The notes under the pieces: generated by a model
Told to the model about the DNA's origin: nothing
Seen by the model: the letters and a program-made list of their open reading frames with translations, nothing else
Database searches by the model: none
Origin: a virus
IMG/VR virus record: IMGVR_UViG_3300027138_000008
Location: 1-39,697 of that record
Length of the DNA stretch: 39,697 bases
Reading direction: 5' to 3' (one strand)
Program-made: the position numbers and the translations under genes
Part shown: piece by piece, positions 1 to 6,670 of the stretch
Layout: each line of letters starts with the position of its first letter
How positions within the stretch are numbered: position 1 is the first letter of the stretch

Positions 1-92
1 TCTTTGTGCCCGCCCTACGCCCCTGCAGCACCAGAGCAAACACGGGTCAACCAAAGTCGACCAGGGTGCGGCGGTCGAAACGGTCGCAAGCC

Positions 93-107
93 ACCACCAA
101 TGGTGGT
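93..107. repeat. 15-nt palindrome ACCACCA-A-TGGTGGT
   Basis: Seven-base arms ACCACCA and TGGTGGT flank a single A. It lies in the noncoding leader. It could be an operator or simply one of several inverted repeats clustered at the two ends of the sequence; nothing in the sequence decides its role. Confidence 0.55.
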
Positions 108-170
108 AGGATGGGGGCAAGCCAATGGCCGATAGGCCGACGGCACCCACCACCACGGCAAAGCGACAGC

Positions 171-196
171 CCGCCAGGGCTGGCGGTTTGACCGCC
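171..196 (+). promoter_or_regulatory. overlapping alternative hairpins in the first leader
   Basis: CCGCCA (171-176) can pair with TGGCGG (181-186) around the loop GGGC, while GGCGGT (182-187) can instead pair with ACCGCC (191-196) around TTG. The two stems share GGCGG, so only one can form at a time. This sits 17 nt before the first start codon and has the layout of an attenuator or translational switch. The pairing is visible in the sequence; the regulatory role is inference. Confidence 0.4.
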
Positions 197-212
197 TACC
201 GCACCTAGACAG

Positions 213-479
213 ATGAACACTTGCGCAATGACTGCGGCCGAGAGGCTGCAGGCTGACTACGGCGTCACCGACCCCGACGCCCTAGCCCAAGAGCTGCAGG
301 ACAGCAAAGCGGCCATGCTCAGCTGGGCAGGTCGCAATGGCCGCTACACCGTCGACGACCTGGAGGCGGTGTTGCAAGGCCACGGCGAAACCCTGCGCAA
401 CTGGGCAGACGAGTGCGAGGCCCACGGCTTCCACAACGTCTACAGCGCCGAAGCGGTGCTGACCTGGCTTGGGTACTGA
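213..479 (+). CDS. small acidic early protein, unknown function
   Basis: An 88-residue reading frame beginning with ATG at 213; a second in-frame ATG at 228 would give an 83-residue form. The product is acidic and predicted to be mostly helical, with no cysteine pair, membrane segment or signal peptide. It is the first gene of the rightward arm and follows the structured leader, so it should be among the first proteins made after infection. Function not recognised. Its position fits host-takeover or anti-defence proteins of T7-like phages, but that is inference from position only. Confidence 0.7.
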   Translation: MNTCAMTAAERLQADYGVTDPDALAQELQDSKAAMLSWAGRNGRYTVDDLEAVLQGHGETLRNWADECEAHGFHNVYSAEAVLTWLGY

Positions 480-489
480 AGACAGCCCG

Positions 490-507
490 GAGGGGGCCAC
501 GGCCCTT
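490..507 (+). repeat. GC-rich hairpin before the second gene
   Basis: AGGGGGC and GCCCTTT pair around CACG (seven pairs, two of them G-U in RNA). It is the first of several GC-rich hairpins placed between early genes, each followed by an ACCCACCAC-like word and a start codon. It lacks a clean T-run after the stem, so it is a weak terminator at best. Confidence 0.4.
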
Positions 508-552
508 TCCCTGCTGCCCTCACCGGTAGCACCCACCACAGACCCACGAACC

Positions 553-894
553 ATGACAACCAAAGAACAGACGGAGCGGATCCCAGCAAACGAGGGGCAT
601 CCGACTGAGCGCCGCGGCCTGCTCACGGGCCCGGTGATCGTGACCCGATACCTCGGGCCCACTAATCACCGCGGCAGTCGTATCAAGGCCACGCACAAGC
701 GGGACTCTGAAGCGACCTGGCAGGCAACAGTGGCATGGGATCACAGCCTCAGCGCAGAGGCCAACCACCAGGCCGCAGCAGAACAGCTGCTGGGCCGGTG
801 GATCACCCGTGACGACCTGGTGATCATGGCCGCGGCCAATGATCACGACGCCTATTACTGGCTGGTCGTCGGTGCCTGGCAACTGGAGGCCTGA
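553..894 (+). CDS. small early protein with YLGPTN..GSRIKA motif
   Basis: A 113-residue protein from ATG 553. The frame is open from 469, but 553 is preferred because an ACCCACCAC word (531-539) precedes it and because the upstream part looks like noncoding leader. Residues near 35-50 read VTRYLGPTNHRGSRIKAT, a motif I have seen in small uncharacterised proteins of phages and bacterial mobile elements. The C-terminal half ends with alternating aromatic and hydrophobic residues (YYWLVVGAWQLEA). The molecular function is unknown; a compact mixed alpha/beta domain seems likely. It is followed after 3 nt by a tiny membrane protein gene. Confidence 0.8.
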   Translation: MTTKEQTERIPANEGHPTERRGLLTGPVIVTRYLGPTNHRGSRIKATHKRDSEATWQATVAWDHSLSAEANHQAAAEQLLGRWITRDDLVIMAAANDHDAYYWLVVGAWQLEA

Positions 895-897
895 CCC

Positions 898-1032
898 ATG
901 CGGTCCCTGCCCGTTGCCGCGGCCGTCACCCTGGGGACTGCAGCCCTCTGGCTGCTGGCCCTGGGGGAACTGGCCCGCCAGCCGGTCACCCATACCGGCA
1001 CCCAACCGCTCACCCACCACGTCGACCGATGA
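898..1032 (+). CDS. 44-residue single-span membrane protein
   Basis: ATG 898 opens a 44-codon frame ending in TGA at 1030-1032. Residues 5-26 (PVAAAVTLGTAALWLLALGE) are strongly hydrophobic, with Arg2 before and an Arg/His-rich tail after, so it looks like a one-pass inner-membrane peptide. The gene sits 3 nt after the previous stop, and its stop overlaps the next start as ATGA (1029-1032), so translation is probably coupled on both sides. It is short enough to escape ordinary gene callers. Function unknown; early membrane peptides in phages can act in superinfection exclusion or host shut-off, but nothing here proves that. Confidence 0.6.
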   Translation: MRSLPVAAAVTLGTAALWLLALGELARQPVTHTGTQPLTHHVDR

Positions 1033-1415
1033 CCGCAACCCTTTATCCCTGCGACTACAGCCACGTCCTGCACACCATCCCTACGGATGACAAGCACCGG
1101 GTGAGCGTCCGCCAGATCATTGATGCTGTCGACGCCTGGGCCCAGTTCAATCTCAGAACTGAGCATGGCCTGGCCATCAACGGCAATGAGATCTACTGGC
1201 TCGAATACGCCGAAGACCAAAACCACAAAGTGCTGGCCCACACCGGGCCACTGCTCCGGCTGGGGGTTCGGCCTGGCTCAAACGAGGGGTGGATCTTGCT
1301 GGCCTATGTGGACGGCAAGGAGACACCAATCCTGAGCGCCAAGCTTTGGACCCTTGACGCTGCGCAGCAGCTCATGGCCGCCCTGTCACGGGCCAGTGCC
1401 GACTGCATCGTTTGA
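1029..1415 (+). CDS. early protein, unknown function (128 aa)
   Basis: ATG 1029 overlaps the previous stop by four bases (ATGA), and a perfect ACCCACCAC word ends 8 nt upstream. The 128-residue product is predicted to be mixed alpha/beta, with no membrane segment and no recognisable catalytic motif. The middle (EIYWLEYAEDQNHKVLAHTG) alternates aromatic and acidic residues and the C-terminus is a helix. Not recognised. It belongs to the block of early genes that T7-like phages use against host functions. Confidence 0.75.
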   Translation: MTATLYPCDYSHVLHTIPTDDKHRVSVRQIIDAVDAWAQFNLRTEHGLAINGNEIYWLEYAEDQNHKVLAHTGPLLRLGVRPGSNEGWILLAYVDGKETPILSAKLWTLDAAQQLMAALSRASADCIV

Positions 1416-1419
1416 TTGC

Positions 1420-1445
1420 CACCAGGGCCCCAGCAATGGGGCCCA
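1420..1445 (+). repeat. intergenic hairpin repeat, copy 1
   Basis: A 26-nt unit whose core is GGGCCCC-AGCAAT-GGGGCCC, a perfect 7-bp GC stem with a six-base loop. The same unit recurs at 1627-1652 with one base changed, in the loop. It lies directly after a stop codon and is followed by ACCCACCAC (1448-1456) and the next ATG at 1460. No T-run follows, so it is more likely an RNA-stability or processing element than a strong terminator. Confidence 0.7.
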
Positions 1446-1459
1446 TTACCCACCACGCC

Positions 1460-1624
1460 ATGACCCACTACATCAACCGCCAATCCGGCCGGTATCACGA
1501 GACCGTCGACGAGTACAGCAGCAAAGGCGAGGCCCTTAAGGTCCTGCCCGAGTACCAGTACTCAGAACACGGCCGCGCCTACTACTACATCAGCGCAGTG
1601 CCCCGGCCTAACTGGAAAGACTGA
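1460..1624 (+). CDS. 54-residue early protein (EYQxSExGxxYYxS type)
   Basis: ATG 1460 lies 3 nt after an ACCCACCAC word; the frame is open from 1412, but that part is the hairpin leader. The product is 54 residues and reads EALKVLPEYQYSEHGRAYYY followed by ISAVPRPNWKD. A short helix, an EYxxSE..YYxS core and a closing Pro-x-x-Trp resemble a family of very small phage and plasmid proteins whose function is not established. The match is from memory and moderate. Confidence 0.7.
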   Translation: MTHYINRQSGRYHETVDEYSSKGEALKVLPEYQYSEHGRAYYYISAVPRPNWKD

Positions 1625-1626
1625 CC

Positions 1627-1652
1627 CACCAGGGCCCCAGCGATGGGGCCCA
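1627..1652 (+). repeat. intergenic hairpin repeat, copy 2
   Basis: Second copy of the 26-nt unit at 1420-1445 with a single difference (AGCGAT instead of AGCAAT in the loop); the 7-bp GGGCCCC/GGGGCCC stem is unchanged. It again follows a stop codon and is followed by a CCCACCAC word and a start codon. Conservation of the stem in both copies suggests that the RNA structure is what matters. Confidence 0.7.
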
Positions 1653-1674
1653 CCACATACCACCACTGCACACC

Positions 1675-1839
1675 ATGTACACCGTTTGGCAAACCCTGGC
1701 CGATGATGTTGACCAGTTCTGTTGCTACTGCCCCACCAAGCAGGACGCACAGGACGAGGTCGACCGAATTAACTCCGCCCTAGCGGAGCGGGGCATACCT
1801 GGATGGGTCAGTTCCGCCTACTGGGACTGGTTCAGGTAG
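1675..1839 (+). CDS. 54-residue early protein, unknown
   Basis: ATG 1675 to TAG 1837-1839 encodes 54 residues beginning MYTVWQTLADDVDQFCCYCP. Three cysteines cluster at residues 16-19 as CCYC, which might bind metal or form a disulphide. A short acidic helix follows and the protein ends with a Trp/Tyr-rich segment. It lies immediately after the second hairpin repeat and a GCCCACCAC word (1648-1656). It is shorter than most gene-calling limits and not recognised. The dense spacing with neighbours and the shared leader pattern support it as real. Confidence 0.6.
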   Translation: MYTVWQTLADDVDQFCCYCPTKQDAQDEVDRINSALAERGIPGWVSSAYWDWFR

Positions 1840-1941
1840 CCCACCTTTAAGAACAACAACAACGCCCCTACCACCACCGGCGGGGGCGCCATGCTGGCCC
1901 AGCCGCGGCCCCCAGGCCCGGCACCCACCCACCACAGCCCC

Positions 1942-2187
1942 ATGCACAAACACCTTGCGTTGGCCTTGGTCATTGCGTTGGCCCAGGCCCCAGCCCATGC
2001 CCAGCAAGCCGCCTGCTTCTCAACCATTGAGGGGTGGGGGTGCGTTGGTCCCAATGGCACCACTCAACTGCAACCCACCGTTGTCCCTGGCCAATGGGCC
2101 GTCAGTGGACAAACCAAAGACGGTGGTTTGTATGGGTGCCAGGCAACGACGACCCTCAGTGGGGACGTCGTATCCACCTGCCGATGA
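1942..2187 (+). CDS. secreted or periplasmic early protein with signal peptide
   Basis: ATG 1942 follows a perfect ACCCACCAC word by 6 nt and encodes 81 residues. Residues 1-20 (MHKHLALALVIALAQAPAHA) form a textbook Sec signal peptide: positive start, hydrophobic core and an AHA cleavage site before QQ. The mature part (about 61 residues) has four cysteines (in QQAACF, GWGCVG, LYGCQA and the final CR), consistent with two disulphides outside the cytoplasm, and is rich in Gly and Thr. The frame is open upstream to 1891, but that would bury the signal peptide. Function unknown; an early exported phage protein could change the cell surface or block superinfection. Its stop overlaps the next start (ATGA). 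Confidence 0.7.
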   Translation: MHKHLALALVIALAQAPAHAQQAACFSTIEGWGCVGPNGTTQLQPTVVPGQWAVSGQTKDGGLYGCQATTTLSGDVVSTCR

Positions 2188-2381
2188 ACAAGCCCCATGA
2201 ACTGCTGATCCAGGTATCAGCCCGCCTCTTTGCGGACGGTCATCAAGACCTTGCCTATGACGTCAGACAACTGGCCCTTAGGTGGACACCAGAAAGGGAA
2301 AAGCGGCTGATCCACGGACCAGAAGAGGACTACGGCTTTGACCCTGACTGCGACCCTCAACACCCACTACACGACACATGA
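2184..2381 (+). CDS. 65-residue early protein, unknown
   Basis: ATG 2184 overlaps the stop of the preceding gene (ATGA), and its own stop overlaps the next ATG at 2378. The product starts MNKPHELLIQVSARLFADGH, a likely amphipathic helix, and ends in an acidic, proline-rich tail with two aspartate clusters. No known domain is recognised. The frame continues upstream to 2034, but translational coupling argues for 2184. Confidence 0.65.
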   Translation: MNKPHELLIQVSARLFADGHQDLAYDVRQLALRWTPEREKRLIHGPEEDYGFDPDCDPQHPLHDT

Positions 2382-2533
2382 CTACTGAACCCACTGAATT
2401 GCAACTGATGGAGCTGTACCGGGACTGGTGGAAAGACAGTTACGGCGGCACCCCCAACAACCAGAACACGATCATCGCTGCTGCCTTTGCCCGCCATGTG
2501 TTGGCCACGTTTGGAGCAAAGTCCAATGGCTGA
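2378..2533 (+). CDS. 51-residue early protein, unknown
   Basis: ATG 2378 overlaps the previous stop (ATGA), and the end overlaps the next gene, which starts at 2526. The 51 residues begin MTTEPTELQLMELYRDWWKD and contain a short aromatic helix followed by a hydrophobic helix near AAAFARHVLATF. It is too short for most callers, but four-base and eight-base overlaps on both sides support it. Function not recognised. Confidence 0.6.
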   Translation: MTTEPTELQLMELYRDWWKDSYGGTPNNQNTIIAAAFARHVLATFGAKSNG

Positions 2534-2804
2534 CCTTTCCCCCGCAGCACAGGCAGTGCTGGATGCTGCCAACAATGTCAATTCCTACGGTCCAGATGAT
2601 TGCCTCAACGAATCTCGCTGGATTGCCGCCGCGGCCCTGCGAGCTGCTGCGGATCAGGTGGTGCCCTGGAAACCAGAACCAACAGAGGAGTCCGTTGGTT
2701 CAACAATTGACTTTGGTTACACATGGGCATTGTTTTCCAAAGCAAATGATGTGAGGCAAGAACTTCTTGCCATCGCCGACGAGCTGGAGGGTCTCGATGA
2801 CTGA
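2526..2804 (+). CDS. LSPAAQAVLDA-family small protein (copy 1)
   Basis: A 92-residue protein from ATG 2526, overlapping the previous gene by eight bases. The N-terminus MADLSPAAQAVLDAANNV, a central WIAAAALRAAADQV helix and a C-terminal LLAIADELE helix are characteristic of a small helical family I associate with picocyanobacteria and their phages; its biochemical role is unknown. A diverged paralogue lies on the opposite strand at 12037-12258. The frame extends upstream to 2487, but 2526 matches the family's N-terminus. Confidence 0.8.
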   Translation: MADLSPAAQAVLDAANNVNSYGPDDCLNESRWIAAAALRAAADQVVPWKPEPTEESVGSTIDFGYTWALFSKANDVRQELLAIADELEGLDD

Positions 2805-3096
2805 GTCACAGGTCATGGCACGGCTCAGGCACGAGATCCTGACCGTCCTCTACAAGATCTACCCACGGGTGCTGACCCACCCGCAGCTGGTCGCTGAGGT
2901 GCAGGTGCCCTTCCTCACCCGTGACAAGCAATGGCTGCAGGATGCAGTCAAGGAACAGATCCAGGTGCTGCAGCAGGCCAGCCTCCTGCGCCCCAGCCAG
3001 GGGGGTTACACCCTCACTGACCGTGGTCGTATGGACAGGCAGCAGGCAGCCAGGTTTCTAACCAAGAAGATCGACCCACCGAACGACGCAGCATGA
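2797..3096 (+). CDS. winged-helix-like early DNA-binding protein
   Basis: A 99-residue protein from ATG 2797, overlapping the previous gene by eight bases. The layout helix (MARLRHEILTVLYKIYPRVL), helix, recognition-like helix, then a short strand ending GGYTLTDRGRMDRQQ resembles a winged-helix fold; the phrase GGYTLTDRG is typical of the wing of such domains. It could be an early transcription regulator or an inhibitor of a host DNA-binding complex. The fold is inferred from sequence pattern and the target is unknown. Its stop overlaps the next start. Confidence 0.65.
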   Translation: MTESQVMARLRHEILTVLYKIYPRVLTHPQLVAEVQVPFLTRDKQWLQDAVKEQIQVLQQASLLRPSQGGYTLTDRGRMDRQQAARFLTKKIDPPNDAA

Positions 3097-3365
3097 GCAG
3101 GATCAATGAGTTCGACCGGCGAGCTGAGTCGATCACGCACGACAGGGCAGCGGACTACGGCGACCCACGGGTCAGCTTTGATCGCATTGCCCTGATGTGG
3201 TCAGCCATCACGGGGGCAGACATCACTGCCCACCAGGTGGCTCACATGATGATCTGCCTCAAGCTCAGCCGGCTACAAAACACACCCGATCACCTCGATT
3301 CCTATGTCGACATCGTCGGTTACGCAAGATGCGGCGTCCTCTGTGGCCCGCAAGAGCCCAGCTGA
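3093..3365 (+). CDS. DUF6378-like phage protein
   Basis: A 90-residue protein from ATG 3093 (ATGA overlap). It shows the pattern RAADYGDPRVSFDRIALMWS, then AHQVAHMMICLKLSRL, then HLDSYVDIVGYA. Conserved Tyr-Gly, Lys-Leu-Ser-Arg and Asp-Ser...Asp-Ile-x-Gly-Tyr features match a widespread phage domain that I believe is DUF6378. The family is helical and common in tailed phages; no activity has been established to my knowledge. The domain identification is fairly secure, the number less so. Confidence 0.85.
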   Translation: MSRINEFDRRAESITHDRAADYGDPRVSFDRIALMWSAITGADITAHQVAHMMICLKLSRLQNTPDHLDSYVDIVGYARCGVLCGPQEPS

Positions 3366-3582
3366 GATCAAGTTCGGTATTGACCTGGTCGGTCGCTGCA
3401 TGGCTGCCTACTGGCAAGACCGTGAAGCATTGATCGACGGGCACAGTCGGATGCAGGCAGTGATGACTGTCATTGCTGAAGAGGTGCGCACCTGGGCACC
3501 TGACCCAGGCCAAGCACGCATCTGCTACCTGGCCATCAACGAGGTGGCTGACCGCCTTATCCGTGATTCCCATGCCGTATGA
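3304..3582 (+). CDS. early protein, unknown (92 aa)
   Basis: The frame runs from ATG 3304, overlapping the previous gene by 62 nt; a GTG at 3343 would shorten the overlap to 23 nt and may be the real start (79 residues). The conserved-looking part begins at about SPAEIKFGIDLVGRCMAAYW and is helical throughout, ending INEVADRLIRDSHAV. No known family is recognised. It is followed by another overlapping gene. Confidence 0.65.
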   Translation: MSTSSVTQDAASSVARKSPAEIKFGIDLVGRCMAAYWQDREALIDGHSRMQAVMTVIAEEVRTWAPDPGQARICYLAINEVADRLIRDSHAV

Positions 3583-3730
3583 CCCCAGCTGGCGGAAGGA
3601 AGACGAGGCCCGAGTCGCACGACTTGAGCGCCTGTACTTCCTTGATGGCCGCAAACACCTGCCCTATGGGCACCCACTGCACGGCACCTACACCGGACTC
3701 CATGAGAAATACAAGGAGCACGGATGGTGA
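3572..3730 (+). CDS. 52-residue basic early protein, unknown
   Basis: ATG 3572 overlaps the previous stop by eleven bases. The product begins MPYDPSWRKEDEARVARLER, a charged helix, and continues with a His/Gly/Tyr-rich segment (LPYGHPLHGTYTGLHEKYKE). The frame is open upstream, but the chosen start gives an overlap typical of this operon. Function not recognised. Confidence 0.6.
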   Translation: MPYDPSWRKEDEARVARLERLYFLDGRKHLPYGHPLHGTYTGLHEKYKEHGW

Positions 3731-3996
3731 ACCGAGGCAGGGACCACAACTTCACCCTGTACTGGGGTGAGGACAACGCACCCAATCTTGGTGAAGGCAT
3801 CAGCCGTACCACCAAGCAGAACTCCAGTCTCTGGAGGATTGAGGTCAGCTTCGGCAACGGTCGCCCCATGCGGGAGTTGATCCGCGCCGTTAATCACAGC
3901 CAAGCACGGTACTTTGCGAAGAACCGTTACCCATCTGCCACTAACATCACACTCATCGGTAAAGCCAATGACTCAAACATCCAACCGTCTACCTGA
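3724..3996 (+). CDS. early protein, unknown (90 aa)
   Basis: ATG 3724 overlaps the preceding gene by seven bases. The 90 residues are predicted mostly beta: an opening DHNFTLYWGEDN, a strand LWRIEVSFGN, a helix MRELIRAVNHSQARYFAKNR and a closing strand ATNITLIGKA. This beta-beta-alpha-beta order suggests a small compact fold. The middle 'HSQARYFAKNRYPSAT' pattern recalls small phage proteins that couple a helix to an RYP turn, but I cannot name the family. Confidence 0.7.
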   Translation: MVNRGRDHNFTLYWGEDNAPNLGEGISRTTKQNSSLWRIEVSFGNGRPMRELIRAVNHSQARYFAKNRYPSATNITLIGKANDSNIQPST

Positions 3997-4294
3997 GAAC
4001 GTCTACGTCCTTAAGGAACAACCGCCAATCAAAGATGATGCTGATGCCAAAGGCAATGTGCTGTACTTCAAGCCAGGCTTTGGCTGGTACTCAGGCTACT
4101 GGCATTCGGCACACATGGATGGCACTACGCACTGGACGTTCCTGCCAGAGCGCCCGCCAGAACTGGAAAATACCAAGGTCAAAAGAGAGAAGGCATACCA
4201 GGCATGGATGAAACTTTTCCCTACTGAGTTTGATCCTGCTGCTGATGCTTTGATCCGCCTTGGTTTTAACGCCGGCTGGGAACGTGCGAACTGA
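3968..4294 (+). CDS. early protein, unknown (108 aa), upstream of RNA polymerase
   Basis: Read from ATG 3968, overlapping the previous gene by 29 nt; the open frame extends to 3914, but that start lies deeper in the neighbour. The product has an aromatic central part (KPGFGWYSGYWHSAHMDGTT) followed by THWTFLPERPPE and a C-terminal helix. The repeated Trp/His/Tyr pattern looks like a small beta-sheet ligand- or protein-binding domain. Not recognised. It is the last small gene before the RNA polymerase, whose start overlaps it. Confidence 0.7.
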   Translation: MTQTSNRLPENVYVLKEQPPIKDDADAKGNVLYFKPGFGWYSGYWHSAHMDGTTHWTFLPERPPELENTKVKREKAYQAWMKLFPTEFDPAADALIRLGFNAGWERAN

Positions 4295-6668
4295 AGAGGA
4301 CCAACTTCTTCTTGAACAGAAGGAGATGCTCATGCTCGGGGCAGATCGCTATGAACTGCTCCGCAACAACCGCATCGCCAAGAAGATGGAGTCCCTCTCC
4401 ACCTACGGCAATGCGTTGGTGACCATGGGTGTGGATGGTGTGGTCGCTGAGATCAGGCACCACCGCAAGCGGCTGCAGCAGGGCAAGGCAGGTGTCTATT
4501 ACAGGGACCTGCAACCCCTGCTTACCCTGGCCCCGCACAAGATCGCTGCCTGTGCATTGCGGGTGGTGGTCGACAGCATCAGCCAGCCCATGCGCCTGGC
4601 CCCTCTGGCCCTGTCAGTAGGGGAGAAGCTATGGGTCGAAGCCATGCTGGCCCGTGCCAGTAGGTGGGAGTTGGCCAACCACAAGCGCGTCCGTGGCCGC
4701 CTCGTTGAGAAGGTCAAGGACATCAAGCGGATGGCCAACAGCGAGACCTGGACGACAGAGCAGCGGTCGGCAACGGGTGCGTTCCTGGTGTCGGTCATTG
4801 CCCAGAAGACAGGGCTCATCAAGTTGGAGAAGGTGCGCATCGGCATCCGCACAATTACCTATGTGCGGGCAACGGCCGAGTGCTTCGACTTCATCGGCAA
4901 GGTCAACGAGACAGGGCAGTTCCTCTGCCCCTTCCAGTTGCCCATGCTGGTCAAGCCCAGGGACTGGAATGACCCAATCTCAGGCGGCTACCTCACTGAC
5001 ATACCCAACAGCACCCTGCTGAAGGACAACAGTGAGATGGTTGCCCAGCACTGCAGTGGCAGTGAGCCTTTTATCAAGGCCACCAACCACCAGCAGTCCG
5101 TCGCATGGCAGGTGAATCGGTGGGTGCTTGAGCATCTTGAACATGCGTGGGAAAAGAACATCTCAGTCGGCAAGCTGATGCCTCGGGAGGGGTGGCAGCC
5201 GCCGCCCTATCCGAAGCACCTGCCCGAGGGTCACCCAGACATCACCCAGTGGCGCTTCAACGCACGGCAGATCCACGAGAAGAACGACAAGACCAGGAAC
5301 AAACGCATCGCCCTGGCGAAGCAGTTGTGGCTGGCTCGTCGCTTTGCGGATGAGCAGGAGCTGTACTTCCCAATGCAGCTGGACTTCAGGGGGCGGTACT
5401 ACTACAGGCCGCCGTTCCTGAACCCGCAGACCAACGACGTCGGTCGTGCCCTGCTGCAGTTCGCCAACGGTCAGCCCATTGCCAATGAACAGGAGGCCGA
5501 ATGGCTTTGGGTTCATGGCGCCAACCTCTATGGGTACAGCAAGCACAGCTGGCGTACTCGGCTGGATTGGGCGCACCAGAACAAGGAAGCAATCTGTCGC
5601 TCCGGCATGGAGCCATGGCAGATGACTGAGTTCTGGGCACAGGCCGATGACCCGTGGCAGTTCCTTGCCTTCTGCCGTGCCGCATACCAGTACGTCGAAA
5701 AGCGTGGCGCCTATCGGTGCCAGCTACCTGTCGTCCTGGACTGCACCTGCTCTGGCATCCAGCACTACTCAGCCCTGCTCCGCAATGAGCAAATGGCTGA
5801 GCTGGTGAACCTGATGCCCAGCGACCATCCACAGGACATCTATTCCCGTGTGTTGGCTGCTGTCCTTGAGCACCTGCGGGCTGATGTGGACAACCCACAC
5901 GCCCGTTCCTGGCTGGAGCTGCAGCCTGACCGCTCCCTCACCAAGGCAGTGGTCATGACCATGCCGTACTCAGCCACCAGGCAGACAGTCTTCAAGCACT
6001 GCCAGGTCTGGTCGTTTGAGAGGACGCTGCAGCTGTACGGCACAGACGGATGGCACTTCAAAGACGGTGCCATCGCAGCCATGCATTACATGGCAACCCT
6101 GCTCAGCAATGAGACGGCCAACATGATCGGCCCCGCCAAGGCAGCAATGCACTGGTTTAAGCGGGTCGGGGCACTGGCTGGTGAGAGCAACACGCCTATG
6201 CAGTGGACCTCTCCATCAGGCCTGACCATCAGGCAGCAGTACCCCAACATGCGCCGTGTGCTGATCAAGCTGCACCATCTATCCCCTGTGCTCGGGCGCT
6301 TTGCCTTGAACATCGAGGAGCTTGGGCTCAACCCCAAGCGAATGGGCAACGGCCTCAGCCCGAACATCATCCACTCACTGGACGCCAGTCACATGGCGCT
6401 CACGACAGTCGATGCGTTCGCCAAGGGTGTAATCAATCTGGGTGGCATCCACGATTGCTTTGCCACCACACCAGCTGAGATGAGCAGGGTGCGGGACTCT
6501 GTCCGCAACACCTTTGCTGCCATGTACTCCGAGGACTGGTTCACCACCATCTCCTCTGAGCTGCTGGCCCAGCTGCCAGCTGAACTGCACAGCAAACTGC
6601 CCGAACTTCCCGCAGTTGGGAACTTCGACATCGACCTGGTCCGCAGGTCCAACTACTTCATTACCTGA
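4284..6668 (+). CDS. T7-type single-subunit DNA-directed RNA polymerase
   Basis: This enzyme transcribes phage middle and late genes from phage promoters. Numbering from GTG 4284 (794 residues), the catalytic set is complete: Asp486 in LDCTCSGIQHYSALLRNE, Lys554 in SLTKAVVMT, Tyr562 in MPYSAT and Asp724 in GGIHDCFA, matching T7 Asp537, Lys631, Tyr639 and Asp812. The Lys-to-Tyr spacing of eight is the same as in T7, and the NGLSPNIIHSLDASHM motif is also kept. Start choice is uncertain: TTG 4260, GTG 4284 and ATG 4326/4332 are all possible. AAGGAG at 4320-4325 is well placed for ATG 4332, but the segment EDQLLLEQKEMLMLGADRY aligns with the T7 N-terminus, so an upstream start is favoured. At about 794 residues it is shorter than the 883-residue T7 enzyme. 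Its gene is followed after 2 nt by the SSB gene. Confidence 0.96.
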   Translation: MRTEEDQLLLEQKEMLMLGADRYELLRNNRIAKKMESLSTYGNALVTMGVDGVVAEIRHHRKRLQQGKAGVYYRDLQPLLTLAPHKIAACALRVVVDSISQPMRLAPLALSVGEKLWVEAMLARASRWELANHKRVRGRLVEKVKDIKRMANSETWTTEQRSATGAFLVSVIAQKTGLIKLEKVRIGIRTITYVRATAECFDFIGKVNETGQFLCPFQLPMLVKPRDWNDPISGGYLTDIPNSTLLKDNSEMVAQHCSGSEPFIKATNHQQSVAWQVNRWVLEHLEHAWEKNISVGKLMPREGWQPPPYPKHLPEGHPDITQWRFNARQIHEKNDKTRNKRIALAKQLWLARRFADEQELYFPMQLDFRGRYYYRPPFLNPQTNDVGRALLQFANGQPIANEQEAEWLWVHGANLYGYSKHSWRTRLDWAHQNKEAICRSGMEPWQMTEFWAQADDPWQFLAFCRAAYQYVEKRGAYRCQLPVVLDCTCSGIQHYSALLRNEQMAELVNLMPSDHPQDIYSRVLAAVLEHLRADVDNPHARSWLELQPDRSLTKAVVMTMPYSATRQTVFKHCQVWSFERTLQLYGTDGWHFKDGAIAAMHYMATLLSNETANMIGPAKAAMHWFKRVGALAGESNTPMQWTSPSGLTIRQQYPNMRRVLIKLHHLSPVLGRFALNIEELGLNPKRMGNGLSPNIIHSLDASHMALTTVDAFAKGVINLGGIHDCFATTPAEMSRVRDSVRNTFAAMYSEDWFTTISSELLAQLPAELHSKLPELPAVGNFDIDLVRRSNYFIT

Positions 6669-6670
6669 CC

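Larger units (their letters stand above)
1..212. other. left-end noncoding leader
   Basis: I see no convincing gene before 213. The stretch holds a near-perfect palindrome (93-107), one copy of the word ACCCACCAC at 145-153 that recurs in front of several early genes, and a pair of mutually exclusive hairpins at 171-196 just before the first gene. No clear sigma70-type promoter could be picked out. If the molecule is circular or circularly permuted, this leader and 39280-39697 together form one divergent control region of about 630 bp. Confidence 0.6.

Noticed and set aside
6-191. 61-codon frame in the left leader
   Set aside because: Arg/Pro/Ser-rich composition, overlap with the palindrome and alternative hairpins, and no family resemblance; it looks like noncoding DNA.
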